Shown piece by piece: positions 62,112 through 64,000 of a stretch of 64,000 nucleotides of DNA. How positions within the stretch are numbered: position 1 is the stretch's first letter; the number at the start of each line of letters is the position of its first letter. A program made the translations under genes and the position numbers. The notes below the pieces were generated by a model, which saw only the letters and a program-made list of their open reading frames with translations, was not told the origin of the DNA and ran no database searches. Origin of the DNA: Pantoea latae. Lineage in GTDB: Bacteria; Pseudomonadota; Gammaproteobacteria; Enterobacterales; Enterobacteriaceae. The stretch covers positions 19,198-83,197 of the forward strand of contig NZ_MWUE01000015.1 in NCBI RefSeq assembly GCF_002077695.1. The letters are read 5' to 3'.

Positions 62112-63023
62112 ATGCTTCCTTTTTCTCGCTTTTCCCACTACTTCCTTGAGGTGGCGCGCAGCGGCAGTTTGCGCAAGGCGGCGGAGCAGCTGCACGTCTC
62201 CGCCTCGGCGATTAACCGGCAGATTTTGCAGGCGGAAGAGGAGCTGGGCATGCGGCTGTTTGAGCGTCTGCCCGACGGTATGCGCCTGACCAGCGCCGGC
62301 GAGCTGCTGCTGGACGACCTGCGGCGCTGGCGGCGCGAGTATCAGCGCACGCGCCAGCGGTTCGATGAAATTCAGGGCCTGCGGCGCGGCCGCGTCACGC
62401 TCGGCCTGATCCAGGCGCTGAACGAAGGAGCGATCGCCGACGCCCTGTCGCAGATCGCGCAGTTGCATCCCTGGCTGCGTCTCGACCTTAGCGTGCACGA
62501 CAGCGCGCAGATCGGCGAGCAGGTGCGGCTGGCGGAGCTGGACGCCGGGCTGGTGCTCGACCCGCAGGCGCAGGCGGGGCTGAGCGTCATCGCCTTTGCC
62601 GAGCTGCCGGTCGGCGTGGTGTTGCCCGCCGGGCATACGCTCAGCGCGTGCGCCACGCTCTCCACCGGCCAGCTCAGCGCGGAACGGCATATTATTCCTG
62701 GCGCGCCGCTGGTGGTGCATGAACGGGTGGAGATGCTCTATCGGCGGCATAATTTGCAGCCGGAAAACGTCATTACCTGCAACGATATCCGCCTGATTAA
62801 GTCGCTGATTAAGCAGGGCAGCGGCATCAGCATCCTTAGCCTGCTGGATGTGATGGACGAGGTGGCGCGCGGCGCGCTGTTGTTTGTTCCGCTGCGCGAC
62901 AGCAGCGTGCGGCCGCTCACCCTGGCGCTGTGCTGCGCGCCGTCGCGCCAGCTGTCGCGCGCCGCCCAGCAGGTGATCCAGCATCTGACGGGGGTAATCG
63001 AGTCGCTGGCGGTGACGGGTTAA
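62112..63023 (+). CDS. LysR-family transcriptional regulator
   Basis: This 303-residue regulator has the HTH FLEVARSGSLRKAAEQLHVS-ASAINRQILQAEEELGMRLF near the N-terminus and a C-terminal effector domain (RRGRVTLGLIQALNEG, SLIKQGSGISILSLLDVMD). It is divergent from the Rieske pair with about 110 bases between, so it probably controls it in response to the substrate. Confidence 0.9.
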   Translation: MLPFSRFSHYFLEVARSGSLRKAAEQLHVSASAINRQILQAEEELGMRLFERLPDGMRLTSAGELLLDDLRRWRREYQRTRQRFDEIQGLRRGRVTLGLIQALNEGAIADALSQIAQLHPWLRLDLSVHDSAQIGEQVRLAELDAGLVLDPQAQAGLSVIAFAELPVGVVLPAGHTLSACATLSTGQLSAERHIIPGAPLVVHERVEMLYRRHNLQPENVITCNDIRLIKSLIKQGSGISILSLLDVMDEVARGALLFVPLRDSSVRPLTLALCCAPSRQLSRAAQQVIQHLTGVIESLAVTG

Positions 63024-63177
63024 GCGCCATTATTTGTCTTAAAATCAGCGAATAGCGCGCAGCGGCGACGCTTTTTGTAAATTAACGTAAAGCGGGAAGG
63101 GGGCAGGTTTAGCGAAACCTGTAATTACGCTATAAGTCCTCTACCACGCCAACCTGCTTAGGGCTTCCCCTCACACC

Positions 63178-63747
63178 ATGAAGACGCTGCGACCTCTGCT
63201 GATCCTTGTGTTCACCTCCGCATTTCTGCTTGGCGGATGTTCCCGCCACGCCACCGACGCCTCGGCGCAGAATGAGCGTTCGATGGGCGATGAGAGCCTT
63301 GGCGACCAGCCCGACCTGATTCCGGTTGTGGCGGCGCTGCATGACCAGATGCACACCTGGCACGGCACGCAGTATCAGTGGGGCGGGACGGAACTCTCCG
63401 GCGTCGACTGTTCCGGCTTTGTCTGGCGTACCCTGAAAGATCGCTTTAACCTGCCGATGGACCGCGTCACCACCACGGAACTGCTGAAGATGGGCAAACG
63501 CATTGCTCCAGGCGATATGCAGCCGGGGGATCTGGTCTTTTTCCGCATCAACGGCGGCATGCACGTGGGCTTCTATGATACCGATCGTCATTTCTTTCAC
63601 GCCTCGGTCAGCCAGGGCGTGATCCGTTCCGCGCTCGACAATCCTTACTGGCATCGCGTCTTCTATCAGGCGCGACGGCTGCCGAAAGAGTACAACGCGC
63701 AGATCACCCTGAATAAGGGCAGCGGCATGACACTGGCGCGTAAGTAA
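63178..63747 (+). CDS. nlpC: NlpC/P60 lipoprotein hydrolase NlpC
   Basis: This 189-residue lipoprotein has a signal with lipobox LLGGC (Cys21) and a peptidoglycan endopeptidase domain: GVDCSGF (Cys78), GMHVGFYD (His129) and FFHASVSQGV (His141). It matches E. coli NlpC in its core and is a little longer at both ends. Confidence 0.88.
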   Translation: MKTLRPLLILVFTSAFLLGGCSRHATDASAQNERSMGDESLGDQPDLIPVVAALHDQMHTWHGTQYQWGGTELSGVDCSGFVWRTLKDRFNLPMDRVTTTELLKMGKRIAPGDMQPGDLVFFRINGGMHVGFYDTDRHFFHASVSQGVIRSALDNPYWHRVFYQARRLPKEYNAQITLNKGSGMTLARK

Positions 63748-63805
63748 GCAGCAATCAGCCCGCCTTCTGGCGTAATGCATGTCAGTTAAGCTCATGTTCA
63801 GATAA

Positions 63806-63840
63806 GGCCGCTATTGTCTCTAAATGGCGGCTTTTTTTAT
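63806..63840 (+). terminator. Terminator after nlpC
   Basis: GGCCGC ... GCGGC with an A+T-rich loop is followed by TTTTTTT. The remaining 63841-64000 is GC-rich with repeated-looking blocks and no gene that I can support. Confidence 0.75.
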
Positions 63841-64000
63841 ATGCGTGTGAGCATGCTGGTGCGGGCCACTGCGCCTCCTCTGCTGCCGGGCCGTCCTCGC
63901 GCCGCTGCGCGGTGCCTTCGGCTGCAACGTCGTGCCAGCCGGACCGTTCGGGTACGGCCATCCAGGCCTACCCGAACTGCCTGTCGCATCCCTGCGACCG

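Overview
The window looks like a chromosomal segment of an enterobacterium close to Pantoea, Mixta or Erwinia (Erwiniaceae). The order fliT-fliS-fliD / fliC / fliA-fliZ-dcyD-tcyJ-tcyL-tcyN, with amyA and yedD beyond fliT, matches the E. coli/Salmonella flagellar region III, and nlpC, msrA and zinT are enterobacterial in type. The genus is an inference from gene order and protein similarity; no rRNA is present.

Left part (1 to about 26.3 kb): the late half of a contractile-tailed prophage, all on the + strand. It starts with terminators and a phage tRNA-Asn(GTT). A lysis cassette follows (holin, SAR endolysin, nested Rz/Rz1 and a small protein of unknown role). Next come packaging and head genes: terS, terL, a DUF1073 portal, Mu-F-like protein, DUF2213 protease/scaffold, cement, DUF2184 capsid and neck proteins. 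The tail genes follow: sheath, tube, a chaperone pair joined by a -1 frameshift, tape measure with a transglycosylase domain, hub, spike with an HxH tip, gp25-like protein, baseplate J, DUF2612 and a glycine-rich fibre. Two moron genes interrupt the baseplate cluster. The prophage ends with a minus-strand O-antigen glucosylation operon (gtrA, gtrB, a truncated gtrC-like copy and an intact gtrC-like gene). Integrase and early genes lie outside the window on the left.

Middle (26.4 to 33.6 kb): small host and phage-derived genes. They include a 30-residue membrane protein, a lipoprotein, Zur-controlled zinT and a 54-residue very acidic protein. A P22-C2-like repressor sits beside two matching operators and faces a three-gene operon whose last protein shares its C-terminal module with a protein of the prophage lysis cassette. 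A DinI-family gene with two LexA boxes, a candidate sRNA and yedD follow.

Flagellar region (33.7 to 57.2 kb): amyA, fliT, fliS, fliD (minus) and fliC (plus), with clear sigma-28 promoters for fliD and fliC. An island of about 12 kb lies between fliC and fliA, which are neighbours in E. coli. It holds two very large multidomain glycosyltransferases and a DegT-family sugar aminotransferase, facing a tightly overlapping ATP-grasp / Gfo-Idh-MocA oxidoreductase / FkbM methyltransferase operon. It is most simply read as a flagellin glycosylation island with an unusual sugar or conjugate. An HNH endonuclease gene with its own fliA-like sigma-28 promoter separates it from fliA. The D-cysteine desulfhydrase/cystine uptake operon follows fliZ.

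Right end (57.6 to 64 kb): an acyltransferase-3 membrane protein, msrA, a flavin-reductase-fold protein, a Rieske oxygenase/reductase pair under a divergent LysR regulator, and nlpC. All assignments were made by reading the sequence; no database search was run.
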